From: Balneolia bacterium
Lineage (GTDB): Bacteria > Bacteroidota > Rhodothermia > Balneolales > Cyclonatronaceae
DNA: 11,205 nucleotides
Reading direction: 5' to 3'
Assembly: GCA_003567135.1 (NCBI GenBank)
Contig: PXAI01000369.1
Coordinates: forward strand, 1 to 11,205
The notes below the pieces were generated by a model. It searched no databases and was not told the DNA's origin. It was given only the letters and a program-made list of their open reading frames with translations. The translations under genes and the position numbers were made by a program. Below, piece after piece: positions 1 to 7,590 of this stretch (position 1 is its first letter; each line of letters opens with the position of its first letter).

Positions 1-123
1 CCCGGAGATTTTTGTGGAATCCTGTGCGTGTGCTGCGTTTGAAAACAGCATAAAAGCCGGGATGAGCAGTAAAACCGCACAAAAGTTTTTTGCGGATTGT
101 AATGTGTAGCAGAAGTTTATCAT
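1..123 (-). CDS. Secreted protein, N-terminal fragment with signal peptide (truncated by window edge)
   Basis: Only the first 41 codons are in the window, and the frame stays open to the left edge. The ATG overlaps the gatB stop as ATGA. The N-terminus has a short polar stretch with a single Lys (residue 12), a hydrophobic core at about residues 14-27 (FCAVLLLIPAFMLF) and an AHA signal-peptidase-I site, giving cleavage after Ala33 and a mature start of QDSTKISG. It should therefore be exported to the periplasm or outer membrane. The mature start resembles the entry into a carboxypeptidase-regulatory-like beta domain, as found at the N-terminus of many Bacteroidota TonB-dependent receptors, but eight residues cannot prove this. 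Stop-start overlap suggests translational coupling to gatB, although a downstream ATG (residue 25) exists in the same frame. Function is unknown. Confidence 0.65.
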   Translation of the reverse strand, partial: MINFCYTLQSAKNFCAVLLLIPAFMLFSNAAHAQDSTKISG

Positions 124-1580
124 TCAGAATCTAATTTGGATTGTACCATTTTGGTAACAAGCTGCGGATTAGCTTTACCTTTGGATTGTTTCATTACCTG
201 ACCGACAAAAAAGCCCATCAGGCCTTTTTTCCCTTCACGGTATCGTGCCGATTCGTCAGGATTGTCGGCAATCACCTGTTCAACGAGCGGTTCAAGGAAT
301 CCGGTATCTGAAACCTGTAATAAATTTTTCTCTTTGGCGATGTCAGAGGCAGATTTATCCGACTCAAGCATTTCATTGAAAATGGTCTGCATCGCCGATG
401 AGCTGATTTTATCTCCTTCCCGGAGCGAGACCAGCTCATGAAGACGCTCGGGACTTATCCTGAATTCCTCAATGCCTATATTTTCCTCATTTAAAACACG
501 GCGTACTTCGGTGATTACAATGTTTGAAACCGCTTTTGGATTATCGATTCCGTTCAGTGCGTTTTCAAAGAAATCGGCCAGGTATTTGTTTTCTGTGAGG
601 ATTTGGGCATCCTTTTCAGGTAGTTTGTACTCGTTTACAAAACGATCTTTGCGGACATCCGGCATTTCGGGAAGGCTCGCCTCGATATCCTTCAAAAATT
701 CTTCGGTAATGATGACCGGCGGCAGATCGGGATCGGGGAAATAGCGGTAATCGTGCGCCTCTTCCTTGGAGCGCATCTGACGCGTTTCCATTCGGTTGGC
801 ATCCCAGAGCCGCGTTTGCTGTACGACAGTTCCGCCATTTTCCACCAGCTGAATCTGGCGCTCAATTTCGTACTGAATGGCGCGCTCTACGTTCCGGAAC
901 GAGTTCATGTTTTTGAGCTCCGTCCGGGTTCCAAGTTTGGTTTCCCCTTTCGGACGAATCGAAACGTTGGCATCGCACCGAAGGCTTCCCTCCTCCATGT
1001 TACCGTCGCAAATCTCCAGATACTGAACAATCTGCCGGATTCTGACCATGTAGGCTGATGCTTCCTGAGGCGTTCTGATGTCCGGCTCGGATACTATCTC
1101 AATAAGCGGCGTTCCGGACCGGTTCAGGTCGATCAGCGTGTTGTGCGGATCCTGATCGTGAATACTTTTGCCGGCGTCTTCCTCCATGTGAATCCGCGTA
1201 AGATTTACGCGTTTCGTGGTTCCATCTTCAAGCCTGATATCGAGATGTCCGCCGTAGCAAATGGGCGTATCAAACTGTGATATCTGATATCCTTTCGGCA
1301 TATCAGGGTAAAAATAATTCTTGCGGGCAAAAATGGATTTACGTGCGATGTTACAATTCGTAGCCAGGCCCATTTTGACGATATAACGCACCAGGTTTTC
1401 ATTCAAAACCGGCAGCGTACCGGGATGGCCAAGGCAAAGTGGCGTTACGTTCGTATTCGGAGCAGCACCGTATTCAATTGATACTGGTGCAAATGCTTTG
1501 GATTTTGTAGAAAGCTGCGCGTGAACTTCCAACCCGATGACGGCCTCCCAGGCCGTATCGGTTACCGCAAGTGAAGACAT
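120..1580 (-). CDS. gatB: Aspartyl/glutamyl-tRNA(Asn/Gln) amidotransferase subunit B
   Basis: This is the GatB subunit of the GatCAB complex. It binds misacylated Glu-tRNA(Gln) or Asp-tRNA(Asn), phosphorylates the acyl group with ATP and receives ammonia from GatA to make Gln-tRNA or Asn-tRNA in the cytoplasm. The 486 residues are full length for the family. The cradle domain opens with VIGLEVH (residues 14-20). It carries the family signature DLNRSGTPLIEIVSEPD (151-167), EEGSLRCDANVS (196-207) and DYRYFPDPDLPP (277-288). The C-terminal YqeY-like tail ends with the typical GLMGFFVGQVMK and GKANPQLV blocks near residues 453-475. The ATG is chosen because it lies about ten residues before the conserved WEAVIGLEVH start; no Shine-Dalgarno sequence precedes it. 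gatA and gatC are not in the window, as is common where the three genes are scattered. The stop overlaps the next gene by ATGA. Confidence 0.97.
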   Translation of the reverse strand: MSSLAVTDTAWEAVIGLEVHAQLSTKSKAFAPVSIEYGAAPNTNVTPLCLGHPGTLPVLNENLVRYIVKMGLATNCNIARKSIFARKNYFYPDMPKGYQISQFDTPICYGGHLDIRLEDGTTKRVNLTRIHMEEDAGKSIHDQDPHNTLIDLNRSGTPLIEIVSEPDIRTPQEASAYMVRIRQIVQYLEICDGNMEEGSLRCDANVSIRPKGETKLGTRTELKNMNSFRNVERAIQYEIERQIQLVENGGTVVQQTRLWDANRMETRQMRSKEEAHDYRYFPDPDLPPVIITEEFLKDIEASLPEMPDVRKDRFVNEYKLPEKDAQILTENKYLADFFENALNGIDNPKAVSNIVITEVRRVLNEENIGIEEFRISPERLHELVSLREGDKISSSAMQTIFNEMLESDKSASDIAKEKNLLQVSDTGFLEPLVEQVIADNPDESARYREGKKGLMGFFVGQVMKQSKGKANPQLVTKMVQSKLDSE

Positions 1581-1632
1581 GTTAATTGGTTATGCGAATT
1601 TGTTTCCTGGGATTTCCGAGTCCTAAAGTTAG

Positions 1633-1640
1633 CAAAGATA
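1633..1640 (-). promoter_or_regulatory. Candidate -7 promoter box of gatB (Bacteroidota type)
   Basis: On the minus strand this reads TATCTTTG, an exact match to the TAnnTTTG -7 element of Bacteroidota housekeeping promoters. It sits in the 96-base gap between the pullulanase stop and gatB and would give a leader of roughly 45-50 bases. The matching -33 TTTG is not at the ideal distance: a TTTTTG lies only 14 bases upstream. The call is therefore tentative. It implies that gatB has its own promoter. Confidence 0.35.
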
Positions 1641-1676
1641 TCACCATTATGCATCAAAAATAAAAACTTAGCGCTT

Positions 1677-4517
1677 TTACTCATTGCAGATAAAATCACC
1701 CTGGCTGCTGCCCTGCTTCTTAACAAACACGGCGGCGGTCAGCGGCGGAATAGTAACCATACCGTCTGAGCTGATCGCTGAGTTTCTTACTGTCTGATCA
1801 GTGCTGTTCCTGAGCATTTGATGAAGCTCCAGGCCTTCAAGTCCAGTATCAAAATTACGGGCTTCAATGTGCGAGTTTACCACAACCAGAATTCCATCAT
1901 GATTCGGATCAAGAACTTCTCCGGCGCATCTTCCGTCGCTCACGCTCATAACAATCAATCCGGGAACCTGATCGGGCCCGGTGTTATGGAAAATGAGGCG
2001 CTTGCTTACTTCTTCCTGCGTGGCCAGCCTGAAAAGCGGAGAACTGTAGCGAACCTTCAGTTGCTCCATAAACAGTTCATGCGCCAGCAGCATGTGATCT
2101 TTAGTAACATCAAGACCTTCCTGCGTCAGAAACGGCTCCATCGCCTCCCAGCGGTTGCGGTTGTCCCAGCCCGGCGGAAGCCCGATGCCCCAGTTGTGCG
2201 TTTCAAGCGTAAAATCTACACGGTTGAACCAGTCGCCGGAGTCGAAGCTGTTGCGATCCAGCGATTTTGAACGAAGAATATCCGATCCCATCTGGAAAAA
2301 CGGGATACCCTGACCATAGTTGATCAGCGCATTACTGATAGTGTGAACCCGGATGCGATCCTCCATACTCATATCGCGCGGGAGTTTGGGCTGCGTGTTA
2401 TCCCAGTAGGTTTCGTTATCGTGCTTATCGATGTAATTCACGGCTTCCTGCGGCGACTGCGCGTAGCCTATATATTCGTTTCTGCCGGTTACGATTTCGC
2501 CGTAACGATTTTCGTATTTGTAATCAGAAAGGTTTCCGGTCATTCCAACACGGATGCGATCCGCAAAACCAAGCAGTTCAGAAAGCTGATCTTCCCGCGA
2601 ACGCGTTTCATCTTCATTCGGAAAGAGATACAGTCCGCTGGTGAAACCCTGGAGGCGGCCGTTACTGGAGAAATTTCCGCTCCTAATGCCATCACGCATG
2701 CGGTCGTTAAACGTGCCAATTCCGGTACCGTACATGTTGAACTGCGTAGCCTGATCAAACATACGGTTGTCGGCTACTTCGCCGAAGTTCCAGCCTTCTC
2801 CGTACACATAAATTCCGGGTCCGTCAACGCCATGCTCTTCCGGAGTCAGTTCGGCCAGAGCGTCCATCAGGCGCTCCATTACGTAGAGCGGATGATGCCC
2901 CATCAGATCGAACCGGAAGGAGTCAATTTTGTAATGCTCGGCCCAAAGCAGGATGGAATCGATGATCAGCCTCTCCATCATATAGTGCTCAGCGGCCGTG
3001 TTATCGCAGCAGGTGGATGTTTCCATAGCGCCGGTAATAGCATCGTACCGGTGATAATATCCCGGAACGACTTTATCCAGAACTGAAGCCCGGTGATCAA
3101 CAGAAGCAAACGTGTGATTATAAACCACATCCACAACAACATGAAGGCCGATCTGATGCAGCGCCTGCACCATCTGGCGCAGTTCCAGAATTCGGGCCGG
3201 ACCATCGGGATCGGTAGCGTAGCTTCCTTCGGGCGCGTTGAAGTGAAACGGATCATATCCCCAGTTAAAGCCGTCTTTGGCAGCCATTCCGTTATATCTG
3301 CCCGGAGCGTAATAGGGCTTCTGAATTTCTTTCGTCACCGGATTTTCAGCAGCAAGCTGTTCGAATACCTCAACAATCGGGGTATCGCCGTGCTTTTCGC
3401 AGTGTTCAATCAGCTCATCATGATCGACCAGTTCGCAAATTCGCTCGTATGGATCCCAGAGATCAACGCGGCGATCTGTATCCTCAATTACGGTCGCGAT
3501 ATCGTTTACGGGCAGTAAGTGGAGATGTGTCATGCCGGCATCTGATAGTCTTTGTAAATGCGCCATCCCATCTGAGAGCGGCCTGCCAGCCTGACCATTG
3601 TAGGTGAATGCCAGATAGGTCCCGCGATGCTCCTCCGGGATCGAGCGATCCACAATACTGAAATCGCGCACGTGGGCTTCGTAAAGTGAGATATCAACCG
3701 GACGCGGCTGCGTTTTCACAAGGCGATCCCAGCCGCGTGGCTTCAGGGATGAATCATTCGCCAGATCAACAAACTGTGAGTATTCTGAATCTGTGGCAAG
3801 GCTGACAGAATAAGGATCGGTTACCAGAAACGTTTCGATCCGGTCAAGTTCGCGGTGATACACGGTTACTTCAAACGCGTAAAACTTGCGATCCCAGTCG
3901 CGGCTTCCCTGAAATTGATACACACCGTTTTCAGGAGAATCATCCACGGCAGAAACGGTTTCAAGAAGATTTTTATCCTGATCATAAAGATTCATCACAA
4001 CCGAATGAGCCGTCGGAGCCCAGAGATAGGTTCCAACGCTGTTTCTCCCGTAATACGGACCAAGGGTTCCGTCGTAAGCAAAAAGCTCATCAATTAATCC
4101 GGGAAACTGTACGTGCGTCGCCTTGACCAAACGATCTCCGTTCATGGCCACGGCTATGACTTGTCCCCTGATTGCCTCATGAATATCAATGTCACCGGTA
4201 TTCACAGTAAAGACAGGTTTATGGCTGATATGCCGGTATGTATCCTGTTGTGATTCAGTGAGTGAGGAGCCTTCACCAAGAACTATTCTGCTTCCGCCGG
4301 AAATGGTACCATCTTCAAACTGAAGATCAGCTTCGGGCGCGAAGATAATCGCGTAAGAGTCGGCGGTTACATCGGGATTCCAGATCAGTTTATCAGAGCT
4401 GATCCAGTGAGCTGCGGCGCCATCTGGCCCCTCAACGGGTGGCGGAGTTCTGTCGCAGGCGCTTAAAGTGGTTAATAAAGCAAGAAGGGTCGAAATCAGT
4501 ATCAGATTTTTCATCAT
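1677..4517 (-). CDS. pulA: Lipoprotein pullulanase (PulA-type alpha-1,6-glucosidase, GH13)
   Basis: A debranching enzyme that hydrolyses alpha-1,6 bonds in pullulan, glycogen or starch dextrins at the cell envelope. A signal peptide ends in the lipobox LSAC with Cys21 as the lipidated residue, followed by Asp22 and a proline-rich linker. Residues about 34-140 resemble the pullulanase N2 domain, 145-240 a CBM48-like early set domain, and 270-760 the GH13 barrel. The type-I pullulanase motif FNWGYDP is at 417-423. GH13 regions are DVVYNHT (463-469), FRFDLMGHH (534-542), YGEGWNFGE (572-580) and YIDKHDNE (695-702), giving predicted nucleophile Asp537, acid/base Glu574 and stabiliser Asp700. The tail from about 770 fits DUF3372. 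At 946 residues it is shorter than Klebsiella PulA and lacks an obvious N-terminal CBM41. STCCDNT (501-507) resembles the Cys pair of PulA. A double ATG starts the frame; the first is used, and no Shine-Dalgarno is visible. No SusCD-like or other sugar genes adjoin it. Confidence 0.93.
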   Translation of the reverse strand: MMKNLILISTLLALLTTLSACDRTPPPVEGPDGAAAHWISSDKLIWNPDVTADSYAIIFAPEADLQFEDGTISGGSRIVLGEGSSLTESQQDTYRHISHKPVFTVNTGDIDIHEAIRGQVIAVAMNGDRLVKATHVQFPGLIDELFAYDGTLGPYYGRNSVGTYLWAPTAHSVVMNLYDQDKNLLETVSAVDDSPENGVYQFQGSRDWDRKFYAFEVTVYHRELDRIETFLVTDPYSVSLATDSEYSQFVDLANDSSLKPRGWDRLVKTQPRPVDISLYEAHVRDFSIVDRSIPEEHRGTYLAFTYNGQAGRPLSDGMAHLQRLSDAGMTHLHLLPVNDIATVIEDTDRRVDLWDPYERICELVDHDELIEHCEKHGDTPIVEVFEQLAAENPVTKEIQKPYYAPGRYNGMAAKDGFNWGYDPFHFNAPEGSYATDPDGPARILELRQMVQALHQIGLHVVVDVVYNHTFASVDHRASVLDKVVPGYYHRYDAITGAMETSTCCDNTAAEHYMMERLIIDSILLWAEHYKIDSFRFDLMGHHPLYVMERLMDALAELTPEEHGVDGPGIYVYGEGWNFGEVADNRMFDQATQFNMYGTGIGTFNDRMRDGIRSGNFSSNGRLQGFTSGLYLFPNEDETRSREDQLSELLGFADRIRVGMTGNLSDYKYENRYGEIVTGRNEYIGYAQSPQEAVNYIDKHDNETYWDNTQPKLPRDMSMEDRIRVHTISNALINYGQGIPFFQMGSDILRSKSLDRNSFDSGDWFNRVDFTLETHNWGIGLPPGWDNRNRWEAMEPFLTQEGLDVTKDHMLLAHELFMEQLKVRYSSPLFRLATQEEVSKRLIFHNTGPDQVPGLIVMSVSDGRCAGEVLDPNHDGILVVVNSHIEARNFDTGLEGLELHQMLRNSTDQTVRNSAISSDGMVTIPPLTAAVFVKKQGSSQGDFICNE

Positions 4518-4652
4518 AATAATTGTAGAATGTGCACATAGCTTAAATAGAAAATAGCGATCAAATCCCCCTGTATGGCAGATAATCGCATAAAGAGCTG
4601 ACCTGAGAAGTTAAGAAAATTTTTCCCATTTCTTTTTTCGTAAACCTCTTAT

Positions 4653-5372
4653 TCAGGATGATTCTTTGTCGCCTTGAAGCCCCCTGAGGTAATTCGCCTC
4701 TATCCTGCTGACATTCTTTACCGATTTCCGTATCCAGGCGCTGTGAAGCTCTGTCCGTTCCTTCTCAGATAATTGCCATGCCCCGGACTCAAGCTCTTCC
4801 CGCATTTTATGAACGGCCTGATAGAGACAAAGCGCGGCAGAAACAGATATGTTATAGCTTTCGCTGAATCCGTACATGGGAATCTGAAGATTGTAATCGG
4901 CGTCATTTTTGGCATATTCGCTGAGTCCAAACTTTTCGGCGCCAAATACGATGGCCGTTTTTTGGTTTAACGGGAGATCATTGAGGCTGATCGTCTTTTT
5001 AACTTCATGCGGAGATGTTGCCGCAATGCTGTACCCTGATTCGCGCAGCTGCTGATAACAACGTTTTGTATTCTGCTCTCCCTCTTCCCGGTAGCGATGA
5101 AGCGTAAGCCAGCGATGTGCGTTTTTAGTTACGCCGCTGCTGATATCAAGCGGATTATAGTTTTCAATGGTGTGAATATCCTGAATGCCCAGTGCGTCGC
5201 AGCTTCTCAGAACAGCACTGCCGTTATGCGGCTGATAGATATCCTCGAGCACAACGGTAATGTAACGCGTGCGAGATTCCAGAACGTGCCGGATGCGTTC
5301 TTTGCGCTCATCCGTTACAAACTGTTCAAGAAAAGCGGTCAGATCACTTTGATGCGGGTCGGAATCCGGCAT
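4653..5372 (-). CDS. trmH: tRNA (guanosine-18-2'-O)-methyltransferase, SpoU/TrmH family
   Basis: A SAM-dependent 2'-O-ribose methyltransferase of the trefoil-knot SPOUT class, most like TrmH, which methylates G18 in the D-loop of tRNAs. All three SpoU motifs are visible. Motif 1 is QPHNGSAVLRSCDALG (residues 47-62, with Asn50 and the catalytic Arg56), motif 2 is VFGAEKFGLS (142-151) and motif 3 is IPMYGFSESYNISVSAAL (164-181). The length of 239 residues and the short helical N- and C-terminal extensions match TrmH rather than the longer TrmH/RlmB type with an L30e-like substrate-binding domain. Motif 3 has FSESYNIS in place of the MVQSLNVS of E. coli TrmH, so a related rRNA or tRNA target cannot be excluded. 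It starts 16 bases after the response-regulator stop and is probably co-transcribed with it; no Shine-Dalgarno is seen. Confidence 0.88.
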   Translation of the reverse strand: MPDSDPHQSDLTAFLEQFVTDERKERIRHVLESRTRYITVVLEDIYQPHNGSAVLRSCDALGIQDIHTIENYNPLDISSGVTKNAHRWLTLHRYREEGEQNTKRCYQQLRESGYSIAATSPHEVKKTISLNDLPLNQKTAIVFGAEKFGLSEYAKNDADYNLQIPMYGFSESYNISVSAALCLYQAVHKMREELESGAWQLSEKERTELHSAWIRKSVKNVSRIEANYLRGLQGDKESS

Positions 5373-5388
5373 AGCAATTTAAGCCGGA

Positions 5389-6063
5389 TTATTCGTCGGT
5401 AAGCTTAAAGCCCTGCTTACGGATAGTTTTGAAGTACGCCTTACTGGTATAAGGGCGGATTTTTTTGCGGATGTAACTCAGGTACACGTTGATGTAATTG
5501 GTTCTGGTATCAAACCCAATCTCCCAGACGTTTTCCGCCAGTTCAGAAATACTGATGATTTTACCCTGATTTTGCAGGAAGTAGGTCATCAGATCAAATT
5601 CGTTGTTTGTAAGCTCAACTTCGTTGTCGTTCACGTAGAATTTGCGCTTAAGCAGATTGATTTCGAGTTCACCGCAGCTGAGTACTTCTCTCGACTTATT
5701 TTTGTGATATCTGCGGGTCAGTGCCTCAACGCGGGCGGTTAATTCTTCGTTATCGAACGGTTTTGTGAGGTAATCATCTGCACCAAAATCGAGACCGCTT
5801 ACTTTCACATTCACTGCATCATAGGCAGAAAGAATCAGCATTGGGGTATCTACCTGCTTTTCACGCAGCGAGCGACATACTTCGAGGCCATCTTTATCAG
5901 GCAGGCCAAGATCAAGAATAATACAGTCGTACTTCCCTTTTGTAGCTAATTCTTCCCCGAGAGAACCAGTGGTGACGAGATCTACTTCATACTCTTTTTT
6001 TTCCAGAACTTTCTCGACCAGTGATCCGATCACCTTGTCATCTTCAATTACTAATATTCGCAT
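5389..6063 (-). CDS. OmpR/PhoB-family response regulator (orphan)
   Basis: A cytoplasmic two-component regulator with an N-terminal receiver and a C-terminal winged-helix DNA-binding domain. In the receiver (about 1-118), the acidic pocket is Glu7-Asp8-Asp9, the phosphoacceptor is Asp51 in IILDLGLPDKDGLEV, Ser79 is the conserved hydroxyl residue and Lys101 is in LTKPF. The wHTH domain covers about 128-222, with VELTNNEFDLMTYFLQN and a recognition segment near TNYINVYLSYIRKKI. The final hairpin reads FKTIRKQGFKL instead of the common TVRGVGYxL, an unusual wing that may alter DNA contacts. 224 residues is the normal length. There is no histidine kinase in the window, so the partner is elsewhere. 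The ATG follows an AT-rich leader without a Shine-Dalgarno. A 9-bp inverted repeat lies 35-76 bases upstream of the start and could be its own operator (inference). Confidence 0.95.
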   Translation of the reverse strand: MRILVIEDDKVIGSLVEKVLEKKEYEVDLVTTGSLGEELATKGKYDCIILDLGLPDKDGLEVCRSLREKQVDTPMLILSAYDAVNVKVSGLDFGADDYLTKPFDNEELTARVEALTRRYHKNKSREVLSCGELEINLLKRKFYVNDNEVELTNNEFDLMTYFLQNQGKIISISELAENVWEIGFDTRTNYINVYLSYIRKKIRPYTSKAYFKTIRKQGFKLTDE

Positions 6064-6097
6064 TTTAGAATAATATTAGGGTTATCAAATGGGAATC

Positions 6098-6139
6098 TAC
6101 ATTTACTCATCTTGCATTTTACCAACATGCGTAAATGTA
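6098..6139. promoter_or_regulatory. 9-bp inverted repeat upstream of the response regulator (candidate operator)
   Basis: Perfect arms TACATTTAC (6098-6106) and GTAAATGTA (6131-6139) flank a 24-base spacer. The spacer holds a nested GCAT/ATGC pair and a related half-site, CATTTTAC (6115-6122). The element sits between the hydrolase stop and the response-regulator start, 35-76 bases before the ATG. A weak minus-strand promoter-like box (TACTTTTC, 6152-6159) lies just upstream, so the repeat would fall in the leader or across the transcription start. Binding by the regulator itself is inferred; OmpR-type regulators more often use direct repeats. Confidence 0.35.
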
Positions 6140-6218
6140 ACCATTTATTTTGAAAAGTATAGAAATTAATATAAAATTAATTTAATTAAGATTCCAGGCA
6201 GCTCATAATTCAGGATTA

Positions 6219-6899
6219 TCAGTATCCCGCCTTCTTAAGCCAGTTTAAAGCATATTCCTGCATACCCGACGTCATTTTGTGTCCGGTTTTCCAGGTCTTC
6301 ATTTCAGCGTTAATTTTATTAGCCTGTAAATCACTGATGGACTTTTGCTGACTTTCAGCGCTAACCTGATCATCTTCAGTTCCATGTAGTGCAAGCGTAT
6401 TAATATGTTTGCCGTATTTGAATTTGCTTTTCAAAGACTCAGTCTTGATCCGGCCGCCGATAACGATCAGTTCATTTGTGTGCTTCCATCTTGAAAAAGC
6501 AAAATGGCCGGCCTGATAACCACCCATTGAGTACCCTATAACGCACAACCTGCTCACTTTAATATATTGAAGCAGATGGTCTATCACTCCCTGGATAAAT
6601 TCGGACGTATATTCGAGATTCTTAAGGAATGCGCCCTGTTTACCGTTGTACAAATACCACGCAAATCCCCATTTGGCGCGATGCTTAACATGGCCGATGG
6701 CGGCATATGGCCCCTGAATATAAAGATGATGCGCGTCGAGTTTATGGAAAGCTTTGGTCTGCTTCTCGAACATTTCAATGTTCTGATTGTAACCGTGCAA
6801 ATAAACGATCAGCGGCTTTTCCTTTCTTTCCCCGGTATGAAAAAGTTTGTAGGGAACTTCAATTTTAAATGTCGTTTTTCCTGAAGATAATACTTCCAT
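6219..6899 (-). CDS. Cytoplasmic alpha/beta-hydrolase (esterase-like)
   Basis: A 226-residue alpha/beta-hydrolase-fold serine hydrolase of the small carboxylesterase / dienelactone-hydrolase-like type. The oxyanion strand is IVYLHGYNQN (31-40). The nucleophile elbow is GYSMGG with Ser124. LALHGTEDDQV (169-179) supplies the acid, Asp176 or Asp177, and KTGHKM holds the catalytic His207. The order and spacing of the triad are normal, so the enzyme should be active. Its substrate cannot be read from the sequence. It has no signal peptide or membrane segment and should be cytoplasmic. It is strikingly lysine-rich (26 Lys against 5 Arg), unlike the Arg-rich envelope genes upstream, and its DNA seems more AT-rich than that of the pullulanase. 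It stands alone, with 82 bases to the gene upstream and 155 bases to the response regulator downstream, so it probably has its own promoter. Confidence 0.85.
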   Translation of the reverse strand: MEVLSSGKTTFKIEVPYKLFHTGERKEKPLIVYLHGYNQNIEMFEKQTKAFHKLDAHHLYIQGPYAAIGHVKHRAKWGFAWYLYNGKQGAFLKNLEYTSEFIQGVIDHLLQYIKVSRLCVIGYSMGGYQAGHFAFSRWKHTNELIVIGGRIKTESLKSKFKYGKHINTLALHGTEDDQVSAESQQKSISDLQANKINAEMKTWKTGHKMTSGMQEYALNWLKKAGY

Positions 6900-6919
6900 A
6901 AACAGTCTTTAGATGTTCA

Positions 6920-6965
6920 CAAGAGTGACGTGCCGAATTCTTAAAATATTTTTATAACACTCTTG
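6920..6965. repeat. 8-bp inverted repeat upstream of the hydrolase
   Basis: Perfect arms CAAGAGTG (6920-6927) and CACTCTTG (6958-6965) enclose a 30-base AT-rich spacer in the 82-base gap between the CNCGH-motif gene and the hydrolase. The spacer contains TATAAAAATATTTTAA-like sequence on the minus strand that could hold a promoter core. That would make the arms a bipartite operator. With a spacer this long a chance match is quite possible. Confidence 0.25.
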
Positions 6966-6981
6966 CCCTGGTTTCAGTAAC

Positions 6982-7479
6982 TCAGAATATCGCGTTTTTT
7001 TCTGACATCTCAGGCGTTCTTTCTAAGATTTTTTTTGCGTCAAAATCAACGGTTTCTGCAAGCTGTTCTTCAAGGATTCCCGCCCAGGTGCGAAGGTATA
7101 AAACCACGTCTTCCTTTTTCCGGTGATCAATTTCCACTCTCCTTTCAAGCTCAATGTTTTTGAGGACACGTTGATCAGAAAGCCGCTCCAGGTGAATCAG
7201 GTCCTGACGGGTAAGGCCGAGATCCAGCATAGTTTCGATGATATGATCCATAGTAAGCCCGGTTCCGGTACAGTGCTCCACAGTTTGATGTGCCCAGTCT
7301 CCGGCTTTCTCAAGTGCTTTTCTGTGGATTTCAGCCGGATCAAGGTTTGTAACTGTTTGCGCCAGATGACCGCAGTTGCATCGGCCCATGTGAGTCCAGT
7401 TGTAGACAGCTCCGGCTTCGAGCTTTCTGGCTGTTTCTCTAAGCGCGTTAACAAGTCGTAAATTGGGTCGGGTTTGCAT
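6982..7479 (-). CDS. Conserved hypothetical protein with a His/Cys cluster (CNCGH motif)
   Basis: A 165-residue protein without signal peptide or membrane segments, predicted cytoplasmic and largely helical. Its notable feature is YNWTHMGRCNCGHLAQ (residues 26-41). His30, Cys34, Cys36 and His38 there form a compact cluster that looks like a metal or cofactor site, and His64, His69 and Cys70 (DWAHQTVEHC) may add to it. The C-terminal half has charged helices ending in DVVYLYLRTWA-like sequence (VVLYLRTWAGILEEQL, 125-140). From memory it resembles a conserved hypothetical family of Bacteroidota with the same motif. I know of no assigned function, and none is given here. The ATG follows an upstream region of about 115 bases without a Shine-Dalgarno. 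The gene stands alone between a terminator and the hydrolase. Confidence 0.8.
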   Translation of the reverse strand: MQTRPNLRLVNALRETARKLEAGAVYNWTHMGRCNCGHLAQTVTNLDPAEIHRKALEKAGDWAHQTVEHCTGTGLTMDHIIETMLDLGLTRQDLIHLERLSDQRVLKNIELERRVEIDHRKKEDVVLYLRTWAGILEEQLAETVDFDAKKILERTPEMSEKNAIF

Positions 7480-7590
7480 AGAAATGATAGTTTGTCTTCG
7501 TTCAGTTCACATTTCAATAACTACACTTTACTACAATACGTTTCAGTTTAGCCAATTATTTTGTGTGTCAGAAGGCAATGAATCATCCGA

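Noticed and set aside
2343..3086. 247-codon open frame on the plus strand inside the pullulanase gene
   Set aside because: It lies wholly antisense to a strongly conserved GH13 catalytic region and its translation shows no recognisable domain, so it is a shadow of the codon bias on the other strand.
6163..6183. 8-bp A/T-only inverted repeat downstream of the hydrolase, possible terminator
   Set aside because: Its stem contains only A-T pairs and would be unstable; AT-rich promoter-upstream sequence explains it as well.
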